The position numbers were made by a program, and so were the translations under genes. From assembly GCF_049856175.1 (NCBI RefSeq), contig NZ_JBNDNA010000011.1, positions 62,001-126,000 of the forward strand: DNA of 64,000 nt, read 5' to 3'. The notes below the pieces were generated by a model, which had not been told where the DNA came from, searched no databases, and saw only the letters and a program-made list of their open reading frames with translations. Shown here piece by piece: positions 16,715-24,013 of this stretch; the first letter of the stretch is position 1; each line of letters begins with the position of its first letter. Origin of the DNA: JB111 sp049856175. GTDB lineage: Bacteria; Actinomycetota; Actinomycetes; Actinomycetales; Actinomycetaceae.

Positions 16715-17899
16715 TCACTCCCCCATCGAGATCGACGGATCGATGAACTCGTTCGTGTACAGCTCGGCGGGGTCGAGCTCGGCGAGCGTGACGGTGCCCT
16801 GGTCGCGCAGCAGCGGGAGGAACGTGTCGGCGATCTCCTGCATCCGCGCGTCGTCGAACTGGCCGAAGACCCCCGTGGCCGGGTCGTCGGTGACGATCTC
16901 CTCCTCGACCAGCGCGGCCGCCGAGAAGTCGGCGACGCCCGCGGAGTAGGTCCACCCGACGTTGTACTGCTCCACCACCTCGACGAGCAGGTCGTTCGTC
17001 GGCCCCGGGTCCGCGAGGAAGTCGATCTGCGACTGCTGGAAGATCGGCACGAGCCGCTCCAGGCACCCGGCCAGCTCGTCGACCCGGTCGGCGCGCACCG
17101 CGAGGGACTGCGGGTAGATCGAGAACCCGACCTCGCTCATAAGCTCGAAGGCCACCGGACGCCCCCAGGCGTCGACCTCGTTCTCGTAGATGTAGGGCTC
17201 GGCCGTGACGAAGCCCTGCTGCACGATCGACGGGTCGGAGACGAACCGCGAGGGCGTCCCCTCGTAGCTCGTGTCGGAGGCCGCCATGTCGAAGCTCGTC
17301 GTCCGCGCGAGCAGCGCGGGCAGGACGTCGCCCGAGGTCACCACGGTGGCGCCCTGCGAGACGACCTCGTCGATGGTGGTCGCGCCGGGATAGGTCTCGG
17401 GGTCCCACATGAGGATCTGCGGGCTGTTCGTCATCTGGGACACCACCGCGACGGTCGGCTGTGCCTCGTGGGAGCTGATCGCGACGTCGGTGCTCACCGC
17501 GCCGAGCGTGATCTCGTCGTCGAGGTACATGAGGGCGGGAACCGGCTGGAAGCCGACGTTCGCGCCACCCGTGCGCACCTCGATGTCCACGCCGGTGTCC
17601 ACGCCCTGGGCGACGAGCGAGCCGCGCACCGACTTCGTGTCCGTGTCGATCTCGGCGTCCGACCCCACGAGCGCGTACGTCCCGCCGTGCTCGGACTGCG
17701 GCTGCCAGTCCCACTGGACGACGACGGTCGCCGGGCAGACCTCCGCGAGGTCGAGGGCGCTGCCGGCCTCCGCGGCCTCGGCGTCGGGCGCGGCCCCCGC
17801 ATCCTCCGCGGGGTCGTCCGCACCGTCGGCGGAGGAGCACGCGGCGAGGGCGAGAAGTCCGGCGACGGCGAGCAGGAGGTGTGGTCGGGCGTGCGTCAT
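16715..17899 (-). CDS. ABC transporter substrate-binding lipoprotein (NMT1/nitrate-taurine type)
   Basis: A protein of 394 aa with a signal peptide and lipobox: a hydrophobic core LLLAVAGLLALAAC, with the lipid-modified Cys at residue 21, followed by an acidic Ala/Asp linker to about residue 50. The mature part has the features of NMT1/SsuA-like binding proteins that feed the ATPase-permease type encoded next door (VVVQWDWQPQSEHGG, then TDVAISSHEAQ). Relatives bind taurine, nitrate or pyrimidine compounds such as thiamine precursors. It captures the island's substrate outside the membrane. Confidence 0.85.
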   Translation of the reverse strand: MTHARPHLLLAVAGLLALAACSSADGADDPAEDAGAAPDAEAAEAGSALDLAEVCPATVVVQWDWQPQSEHGGTYALVGSDAEIDTDTKSVRGSLVAQGVDTGVDIEVRTGGANVGFQPVPALMYLDDEITLGAVSTDVAISSHEAQPTVAVVSQMTNSPQILMWDPETYPGATTIDEVVSQGATVVTSGDVLPALLARTTSFDMAASDTSYEGTPSRFVSDPSIVQQGFVTAEPYIYENEVDAWGRPVAFELMSEVGFSIYPQSLAVRADRVDELAGCLERLVPIFQQSQIDFLADPGPTNDLLVEVVEQYNVGWTYSAGVADFSAAALVEEEIVTDDPATGVFGQFDDARMQEIADTFLPLLRDQGTVTLAELDPAELYTNEFIDPSISMGE

Positions 17900-17973
17900 G
17901 GTGGTTCTCCTTGGCTGGGTGGTTCGGCCGGCGGGGGCCGGGCGAGGGACGGAGGGCACTGAGGGGTCCGCTC

Positions 17974-18933
17974 TCACGAGCTGGGCCGCTTCCCGTACCA
18001 GCGGCCGAGCACGAGGCGGTCGAGGACGGCGAAGAGACCGAAGACCACGACGCCGAACAGGGCGGTCAGGGTGATGGCGGTGAACAGGGCGTCCATCTGG
18101 AGGCGCAGCGTGTAGGTGCGCAGCAGGCCGCCGATGCCCACGGGGCCCTGCTGGAAGAAGTAGTCGCCGACCAGCGCACCGATGACGGACAACCCGGCGG
18201 CCGTCCGCAGACCGGTGAAGATCGACGGGACCGACGCGGGGAGCTGGAGCTTGACGAGCCGTTGGGTCCGTGAGGCGTTGTTGAGGGTGAGGAGATCGTG
18301 CGCGGCGGCGCTCGCCGACTGCAGCCCGAAGAACGTGTTGGAGATCATCGGGAACAGGGCGATGATCACGCAGACGATGACCCGTGCCGGGAAGCCGTAG
18401 CCGAACCAGATGCCGATGAGCGGCACCAGGGCGAGGATCGGGATCGTCTGGAGGATGACGGCGTAGGGGTACAGGATCGACTCGGTCCACCTGGACGCCG
18501 ACATGGCGAGGGCCCAGAGGATCCCGATCACGACGGCGACGGCGAGCCCGATGGCCGCGACGACGACGCTGCGTCCCAGCGCGTCGAGCATCGGCTCCAT
18601 GAGCTGCGGGTTGGTCAGGGTGCTGCCGAAGACCTCGTGCGGGGGCGGGAGCAGGAACCGCTGGTCCACGGGCAGGATCGCGAGCGCGACGACGTACCAG
18701 ATGACCACGATCCCGATGAGCGAGAGCACGACAGGTGCCGCCCCGCGCAGGGCACCCACCGTCGCCGGGCCGATGCGCCGGCCGACGCCGGCACGACGAC
18801 GGCCCGGCCGCTCCGGCGCGGGGACGGGGACGGTGAGTACCCGGTCGGGGTCGGCCACGGGTCGGTCGGACCCCGGGTCCGGGAGGTCGTTCGCGGTCCC
18901 TGCGTCGGGACGGATGTGGGCGTGCAGTGTCAT
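17974..18933 (-). CDS. ABC transporter permease (SsuC/ThiX-like)
   Basis: A protein of 319 aa starting at ATG 18933, which overlaps the ATPase stop as ATGA. About 65 polar residues come first, then six hydrophobic segments starting near residue 70 (PVVLSLIGIVVIWYVVALAI) and ending near 310. The cytoplasmic EAA-like loop reads LNNASRTQRLVKLQLPASVP, where it would contact the ATPase. The closest relatives in style are SsuC/TauC/ThiX permeases. The long Pro/Arg/Asp-rich N-terminus is unusual. A further upstream start would lie inside the ATPase gene. Confidence 0.9.
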   Translation of the reverse strand: MTLHAHIRPDAGTANDLPDPGSDRPVADPDRVLTVPVPAPERPGRRRAGVGRRIGPATVGALRGAAPVVLSLIGIVVIWYVVALAILPVDQRFLLPPPHEVFGSTLTNPQLMEPMLDALGRSVVVAAIGLAVAVVIGILWALAMSASRWTESILYPYAVILQTIPILALVPLIGIWFGYGFPARVIVCVIIALFPMISNTFFGLQSASAAAHDLLTLNNASRTQRLVKLQLPASVPSIFTGLRTAAGLSVIGALVGDYFFQQGPVGIGGLLRTYTLRLQMDALFTAITLTALFGVVVFGLFAVLDRLVLGRWYGKRPSS

Positions 18934-19709
18934 GAGTGCTCTCCAAGGGCTGCCGAGACCTCGCCCGTCAGGGCGGCGAACTCGGGGTCGTAGCGGAGCT
19001 CGGCGGGTCGCGGGTAGGCCCACGGGATGCGGATGTCCGCCACGATCCGCCCGGGACGGCCGCTCATGACGATCACCCGGTTGGCGAGGTAGACGGCCTC
19101 CGAGACGGAGTGCGTGATGAACAGGCCCGCGAACTGCTTGAGCCGGAAGATCCGCTGGAGCTCGGTCTGCATGCGCAGCCGGGTGATCTCGTCCAGCGCC
19201 CCGAACGGCTCGTCGAAGAGGGCGAGGTCGGGCTCGGTGACGAGGGCGCGGGCGATCGACACACGCATCCGCATGCCACCCGACAGCTCGCGCGGATACT
19301 GGTTCTCGAACCCCGTGAGCCCCACGAGCTCGAGCGCCTCCCGGGCGAGCCTGCGTCGGTGGCCGGCGTCGACCTTCCGCAGCTCACCGGTCAGCTCGAC
19401 GTTCTTCAGGGCCGTGCGCCACTCGAGGAGGGTGGCCTCCTGGAAGACGTAGCTGGTCGAGCGCGAGCTCACGGTGAGGACGCCGGAGCTCACGGTGTCG
19501 AGGCCGGACGCGAGACGCAGGAGGGTCGACTTCCCGCAGCCGGACGGGCCGACGACGGACACGAAGTCACCCGGCCCGATCTCGAGGTCGATGCCGTCGA
19601 GCGCGACGGTGCCCGTGGAGAACCTCTTGGTCACCCCCGACATGCGCAGGGTCCTGAAGCTCGTCGCGCGCGGGACCGCGGTGGGGGCGGACGGTTCGGT
19701 GAGGGTCAT
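18930..19709 (-). CDS. ABC transporter ATP-binding protein (SsuB/ThiZ-like)
   Basis: A protein of 259 aa. Walker A is GPSGCGKST, the signature LSGGMRMRVSIARAL, Walker B LALFDEPFGALDE and the switch His in FITHSVSEAVYLANRVIVM. This subfamily powers uptake of taurine, nitrate, aliphatic sulfonates or pyrimidine precursors. The Q-loop is YVFQEATLLEW. ATG 19709 overlaps the amidohydrolase stop (ATGA), and a GGAAGG Shine-Dalgarno lies eight bases upstream. It forms one uptake system with the permease and lipoprotein genes that follow. Confidence 0.93.
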   Translation of the reverse strand: MTLTEPSAPTAVPRATSFRTLRMSGVTKRFSTGTVALDGIDLEIGPGDFVSVVGPSGCGKSTLLRLASGLDTVSSGVLTVSSRSTSYVFQEATLLEWRTALKNVELTGELRKVDAGHRRRLAREALELVGLTGFENQYPRELSGGMRMRVSIARALVTEPDLALFDEPFGALDEITRLRMQTELQRIFRLKQFAGLFITHSVSEAVYLANRVIVMSGRPGRIVADIRIPWAYPRPAELRYDPEFAALTGEVSAALGEHS

Positions 19710-21067
19710 GACGTGGACCTTCCGATCGGTTGACGTGCGGGGGACGGGGCGGGGGCGAGATGCCGGTCGGCGGACCGGTGACCGAACGGACGTCGGAACC
19801 GGTCCGGGTGAGCAGCCGGACCCGGGTCCGCCAGGGCGAGGTCCCGGCTCACGCGGGTGTCGGCGACCACGACCCCGGCGCGCAGCACGATGCGGGCGAC
19901 CTCGGCGCCGGCGAGCACGTCGGCGACCGGTACGTCGGGCACGAGCATGAGGTCGGCCGCGGCGCCGTCGGTGGGCCCCGCCGCCGACAGCCCCATGACC
20001 GTGCGGGCGCCCGACGTCACGGCTGTGAGGGCCTCGTCGGCGCCCAGGTGGCCGGCGGTCATGAGGAGGGCGGTCGTCCCGAAGGGATCGGCGGTGCCGA
20101 CGGGGTTGAACGGGTCCCGGACGTTGTCCCCACCGGCGGCGAGCTCGATCCCGGCGTCGAGGATCTGCCTGAGCGGGGGCATGCCACGCAGCCGCGGCTC
20201 GTCGGGGCCGCGCCCCTGCAGGTACAGGTTGGTGATCGGCAGCGTGACCAGCCCGATGCCGGCCCTGCCCACGAGCTCGAGCACGGCGCGGAGCCGGTCG
20301 CTCGGCAGGGAGCCGAGCCGCACGCAGTGGCTCGCGGTCACCCGCTGCGCCAGGCCGCGGGCGATGACCTGCTGCGCGAGGTCGACCAGGTCGAGCCGGG
20401 GCGCGGCCGTCTGCTCGTCGGTGTGCAGGTCGACGGGGAGACCGGTGCGCTCGGCGACGTCGAGGAGGTCGGCGGTCTCGGCCGCCGGGTCGTCGGCCAG
20501 GTGGGGGCAGCCGCCGATGACGTCGACCCCCCGGTCGACGGCCTCGCGCAGGTGCCCGTGGTCGGCGCCCGGTCCGGCGAGGACGCACACCTGGATGGTC
20601 ACGACGCCCGAGAGCTCGTCCCGCAGCCGGACGAGCGCGTCGACCCCGCGCAGCGGGTCGCCGTCCGCCAGGAGGTCGACGTGCGTGCGGATGGCCGTGA
20701 CGCCGTTGGCGACGTACCGGCCCACGGCCCGCGTCGCGCGGGACCTGATGTCGGCGGCGCTCACGGACGGCGTGAGCGCCCGCCACCTGGACACCGCGGA
20801 CTCGAGGTCGTCGCCGCCGGGCGGGAGCCGGTCGGCGGTGAAGGCCTTGTCGAGGTGTGCGTGCGGCTCGGCGGCCGCGGGCAGCAGCCGCCACCCGGAA
20901 GCGTCCAGCTCGGTGCGGGGGGCGGTGCTGCCCGCGGTCGCGGCTCCGCCTGCCAGCGGGAGGTCACCGAGGGTCCCGTCGAGCAGTCGGACCGAGCGCA
21001 GGCGGTCGACCCGCAGCCCGGCGAGGTGCGCGCGTCCCGACGGCGGCCCGGCGAGGTGGCGGCTCAT
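19706..21067 (-). CDS. Cytosine-deaminase-like amidohydrolase
   Basis: A protein of 453 aa. The metal motif EPHAHLDKAF (HxH), the HTDE motif near residue 220, TASHCVRLG (metal His) and GGDNVRDPFNPVGTAD (catalytic Asp) follow the order of E. coli CodA. This subgroup deaminates or hydrolyses nitrogen heterocycles (cytosine, isocytosine, N-isopropylammelide). The region around residues 240-290 (ITNLYLQGRG) also matches CodA's NIHLQGR. About 30 C-terminal residues are Pro/Arg-rich and variable. It is coupled by ATGA overlaps to the MBL gene upstream and the ATPase gene downstream. Cytosine itself need not be the substrate. Confidence 0.9.
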   Translation of the reverse strand: MSRHLAGPPSGRAHLAGLRVDRLRSVRLLDGTLGDLPLAGGAATAGSTAPRTELDASGWRLLPAAAEPHAHLDKAFTADRLPPGGDDLESAVSRWRALTPSVSAADIRSRATRAVGRYVANGVTAIRTHVDLLADGDPLRGVDALVRLRDELSGVVTIQVCVLAGPGADHGHLREAVDRGVDVIGGCPHLADDPAAETADLLDVAERTGLPVDLHTDEQTAAPRLDLVDLAQQVIARGLAQRVTASHCVRLGSLPSDRLRAVLELVGRAGIGLVTLPITNLYLQGRGPDEPRLRGMPPLRQILDAGIELAAGGDNVRDPFNPVGTADPFGTTALLMTAGHLGADEALTAVTSGARTVMGLSAAGPTDGAAADLMLVPDVPVADVLAGAEVARIVLRAGVVVADTRVSRDLALADPGPAAHPDRFRRPFGHRSADRHLAPAPSPARQPIGRSTS

Positions 21068-21984
21068 GCGCCGAGCCCGGTGAGGACGACGACGCCGCCG
21101 ACCTCGTGCCGCAGGGCGGGGCTGCCGAGCATGTCCCTGCTCGGCACCGGGCAGGTGCGTCCGTCGGCGACGGCGCGCGCGGCGGTGGCCACGCGTGCGA
21201 CGGCCGTGCCGGGCAGCTCGTGGACGAGGTTGTGCGCGGGCAGCACCCGGCGTACGTCGAGCGCGGCGAGCCGGTCGAGCGAGTCGGCGAAGGCTGCGGT
21301 GTCGGCCTCGTCCCCGTGCAGCCAGTGCGCCGAGGCGAGGACCGTGTCGGCGGACAGCAGGGTCCCGGTGGACTCCTCGAGCAGGACGAGCGCGTCGGGC
21401 GCATGACCCGGTGTGTGCAGGACCGTGAGGCGTCGGCCGCCGAGGTCGATGACCTCGCCGTCCTGCACCCTCCCGGTCGGCGGGACGGCGCCCACCCGCC
21501 AGCCTGTGAGGTCCGGCAGGTCCCGCATCCGCGGCAGGTCGGTAGCCGCGAAGAAGAGCTCGTCGTCCAGGCGCCGGAAGTCCCGGTGGCGGGCGACGAC
21601 GTACGACATCGCGTTCCAGTACCCCCGAAGCACCTCGGGATCGACCGCGCCGTGCCGGCCGCCGGGGTGGGCGAGCAGCTCCACGACCTCGACCGGGCCG
21701 GACGGGTCCAGCAGGTCGCCGTTGCCGCCCCGGTGGTCGAGGTGGTCGTGCGAGCTGAGCACGACGACCGGGAGGTCGGTGAGCCCGGCCACGACGCGGG
21801 ATATCGGGGCGATCCCGAGACCGGAGTCGAGAAGCAGGGCGCGCTCGGCGCCGATCACCAGGTAGCAGCTCACGTGGCCGGGCTCGCCGATCAGCCAGAT
21901 GTTGCCGGCGAGCTCCCGCACCTCGAACCAGGCCTGCGCCCGGTCGAGCCCCGCCAGCGGGGGCGCGGTCGGTGTGTGCGTCAT
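21064..21984 (-). CDS. Metallo-beta-lactamase-fold hydrolase
   Basis: A protein of 306 aa with an ATG at 21984 behind GAGGAGGATCG. The metal motif SSHDHLDHRGG near residue 85, LHTPGHAPDALVL and LSADTVLAS give the His/Asp ligands of the fold. Family members hydrolyse esters, thioesters, lactones or amides, and no motif separates these here. It is the first gene of the seven-gene operon MBL - amidohydrolase - ATPase - permease - lipoprotein - flavoprotein - creatininase, behind the palindromic operator at 22007-22025. A longer in-frame reading through the operator is rejected. Confidence 0.88.
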   Translation of the reverse strand: MTHTPTAPPLAGLDRAQAWFEVRELAGNIWLIGEPGHVSCYLVIGAERALLLDSGLGIAPISRVVAGLTDLPVVVLSSHDHLDHRGGNGDLLDPSGPVEVVELLAHPGGRHGAVDPEVLRGYWNAMSYVVARHRDFRRLDDELFFAATDLPRMRDLPDLTGWRVGAVPPTGRVQDGEVIDLGGRRLTVLHTPGHAPDALVLLEESTGTLLSADTVLASAHWLHGDEADTAAFADSLDRLAALDVRRVLPAHNLVHELPGTAVARVATAARAVADGRTCPVPSRDMLGSPALRHEVGGVVVLTGLGA

Positions 21985-22006
21985 CGATCCTCCTCGTGGG
22001 ATCCTC

Positions 22007-22036
22007 ATGTTGATCTGATCAACATCATCGACAGTA
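22007..22036 (-). promoter_or_regulatory. -10 box and palindromic operator B of the island operon
   Basis: The palindrome ATGTTGAT-CTG-ATCAACAT lies at 22007-22025. On the minus strand a -10-like TACTGT (22036-22031) sits five bases upstream of it, so the operator covers the expected transcription start of the seven-gene operon. The arms and three-base spacing equal those of the operator at 13897-13921, and the order -10 box then palindrome is also the same. The site is about 90 bases upstream of the divergent XRE-cupin gene and could control it too. Confidence 0.8.
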
Positions 22037-22114
22037 CGGAGCGGCTGTTTCACGCAGGTGTCAGGCGGGCGCCGGGCGCGTGACAGAGTCGGCGACGACG
22101 AAGGAGTGCCACCC

Positions 22115-22756
22115 ATGGACCGTCAGACGCGCGCCGACCTCGCCCTCGGCTCCGCGATCCGTGCCCGCAGGCACGCCCGCGGCGTCACGCTCGTCTCGCT
22201 CGCCGGCGCGACCGGACTGTCCCACTCGTTCCTCTCCCAGGTCGAGCGGGGGCATGCCCGGCCGTCGATGCGCTCGCTGTTCCAGATCGCCCAGGCCCTC
22301 GGGACCACGCAGCAGGCCCTCATGGGTGCCGGCCGGGTCGACGCCGACGAGGTCCTCCGCGGTCGGGACGCCCCCCGCGTGCGCGCGGTGCGCACGGGCG
22401 GCTCGTCCCGGCCGGACGCCGGCGCGTCCGGCGCCCGGCTGGTGCTGCGCGCCGGCGACGTCGACATCACCGAGTTCGTCGCGCCGCCGCAGGACTTCCG
22501 CGACCTCTTCACCCACGACCACGCCGAGTCGCTCTACGTGGCAGCAGGGACCGTCGAGCTCGAGCTCGTGGACCCGGACGGGACGCACCGGCTCGTCACG
22601 CTCGATGCGCGCGACACCGTGAGCTACGGCGGCGGGGTCCCGCACCGGTTCCGGCAGGTGGGGGCGCCGACCGCGGTGGTCCTCGTGGTGCACGCCCACG
22701 ACGGCGGCGCGGACGCGGAGCACGTCAGCGACCCAGGGTCGCCAGACCGGCGATGA
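22115..22756 (+). CDS. XRE-family transcriptional regulator with C-terminal cupin domain
   Basis: A protein of 213 aa starting at ATG 22115 behind AAGGAG. Residues about 8-64 are a helix-turn-helix of the XRE type (AIRARRHARGVTLVSLAGAT then LSHSFLSQVERGHARPSMRS). Residues about 115-200 form a cupin fold with HDHAESLYVAAGTVELEL and GGGVPHRF. Such XRE-cupin proteins (for example PuuR) sense a small catabolic ligand through the cupin and usually repress adjacent catabolic genes. It is divergent from the seven-gene operon and its 3' end overlaps the cupin gene on the other strand by 32 bases. It is the best local candidate for binding the ATGTTGAT palindromes. Confidence 0.92.
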   Translation: MDRQTRADLALGSAIRARRHARGVTLVSLAGATGLSHSFLSQVERGHARPSMRSLFQIAQALGTTQQALMGAGRVDADEVLRGRDAPRVRAVRTGGSSRPDAGASGARLVLRAGDVDITEFVAPPQDFRDLFTHDHAESLYVAAGTVELELVDPDGTHRLVTLDARDTVSYGGGVPHRFRQVGAPTAVVLVVHAHDGGADAEHVSDPGSPDRR

Positions 22757-23183
22757 CCGCGGCCCGGTCCTCGTCGTCGAGCGCCTCCGGCACCCCGGAG
22801 GTCACGAGGTGCTCGAACCCGCTGTCCATCGAGCCCAGGTCGTTGGCCATGATCGTCACCGCGTAGAGCCGCTCCGTCCCGGAGGTGTTGCGGATGTGGT
22901 GCACCGACCCCTCGGGCAGCACGAGGACGTCGCCCGCGGCGACCTCGACGGTGTGCTCGTCGCTCACGGCCTCGCCGCGCCCGGACAGGAAGATGAAGAT
23001 CTCGACCGAGTCCGGGTGGGTGTTGTCGGGCTGCACCCCGTGCGGGTCCCAGATCTCGAAGAACACACTCGTGGGCGACTGCTCGGACGGCCCCGTCAGG
23101 TGGGTGAGCTTGACCGTGTCGCCCGCCTGGATGCGGTACGTCTGCAGGTCGGAGAGGTGCTTGAGGATCGGCGCGTCGGCCAT
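22725..23183 (-). CDS. Small cupin-domain protein
   Basis: A protein of 152 aa, a single cupin domain. The metal-binding pattern is visible in THPDSVEIFIFLSGRGEAV and LVLPEGSVHHIRN. Cupins of this size act as isomerases, dioxygenases or ligand-binding proteins; the function here cannot be fixed. It is the last gene of the three-gene operon amidase fusion - RutB-like hydrolase - cupin. It ends 32 bases inside the convergent XRE-cupin gene, so the two transcripts are complementary at their 3' ends. The start is ATG 23183; its Shine-Dalgarno is weak. Confidence 0.82.
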   Translation of the reverse strand: MADAPILKHLSDLQTYRIQAGDTVKLTHLTGPSEQSPTSVFFEIWDPHGVQPDNTHPDSVEIFIFLSGRGEAVSDEHTVEVAAGDVLVLPEGSVHHIRNTSGTERLYAVTIMANDLGSMDSGFEHLVTSGVPEALDDEDRAAVIAGLATLGR

Positions 23184-23239
23184 GTGCGTTCCGTTCGTCG
23201 TGGGTGCGGTGGGGGGCAGGTGGAGCGCGGGGGCGCGGG

Positions 23240-24013
23240 TCAGGTCGTGACACGGGTCGGGGCGAGTGCCGCGGACAGCTCCGCCGGCGTCGTCGTGAAT
23301 CCGAAGCACTGGCGCACGTTGTAGAGGGTCGCCGCGCGGCAGAAGTCCGGCGACGTGGTCGCGCTCGCGCCCTCGACGAGGACGACGTCGTAGCCGAGGG
23401 CCGCGGCGTCGGTGAGCGTCGCGAGCACGCACTGGTCGACGTTGACACCGGCCAGCAGCAGCGTGTCGACGCGCAGCCGGCGCAGGATCGAGTCCAGCGG
23501 GGTGTCGACGAAACCGGTCATTCGATACTTGGAGACGCGCAGGTCGCCGGGCTCGACCGTCAGCTCGTCGACGACCTCGGCGCCCCAGGAGTCCTCGGTG
23601 AGGACGGCCGGGCTGAGCCCGGCCCGCTCGCCGATGCCTCCCCCGCGCCCGTCGGCGTCGTACACGTGCAGCACGCCGGGAGGGAGGTTGGCCCGGTCCG
23701 GGCGGTTGCCCCAGCCGAGCCACACGACGGGTACGCCGGCCCCGCGCAGCTCCGGGAGCAGCTGTCGCAGCGGTTCGATCGCTGCGCGCGCGGGTGCGAC
23801 GTCGACGCCGATCGAACCGAGCCACCCCCGGGGATGGAGGAAGTCGTTCTGCATGTCGACCACCACGACGGCCGTGCGCGCCAGGTCGATCGTCAGCCGT
23901 TGCGGCAGGGCGCCGAGGTCGACGGGCCTCGTCCCGGGCTGACCGGTGAGGTCGACGTGCTCGGGCCACAGGCCCCACGACCGGGGCCGCGGAGCGACGC
24001 TCGCCGCGGTCAT
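23240..24013 (-). CDS. Isochorismatase-family cysteine hydrolase, RutB-like
   Basis: A protein of 257 aa. The catalytic triad is visible as Asp in VVVVDMQNDFL, Lys in VSKYRMTGF and Cys in GVNVDQCVLATLTDAA. The blocks FVDTPLDSILRRL and the C-terminal region follow E. coli RutB (ureidoacrylate amidohydrolase of uracil catabolism) more closely than nicotinamidase. It probably hydrolyses a ureido or amide acid made after ring opening. The ATG at 24013 overlaps the amidase-fusion stop as ATGA. RutA, RutC, RutD and RutE are absent, so this is not a standard Rut pathway. Confidence 0.88.
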   Translation of the reverse strand: MTAASVAPRPRSWGLWPEHVDLTGQPGTRPVDLGALPQRLTIDLARTAVVVVDMQNDFLHPRGWLGSIGVDVAPARAAIEPLRQLLPELRGAGVPVVWLGWGNRPDRANLPPGVLHVYDADGRGGGIGERAGLSPAVLTEDSWGAEVVDELTVEPGDLRVSKYRMTGFVDTPLDSILRRLRVDTLLLAGVNVDQCVLATLTDAAALGYDVVLVEGASATTSPDFCRAATLYNVRQCFGFTTTPAELSAALAPTRVTT

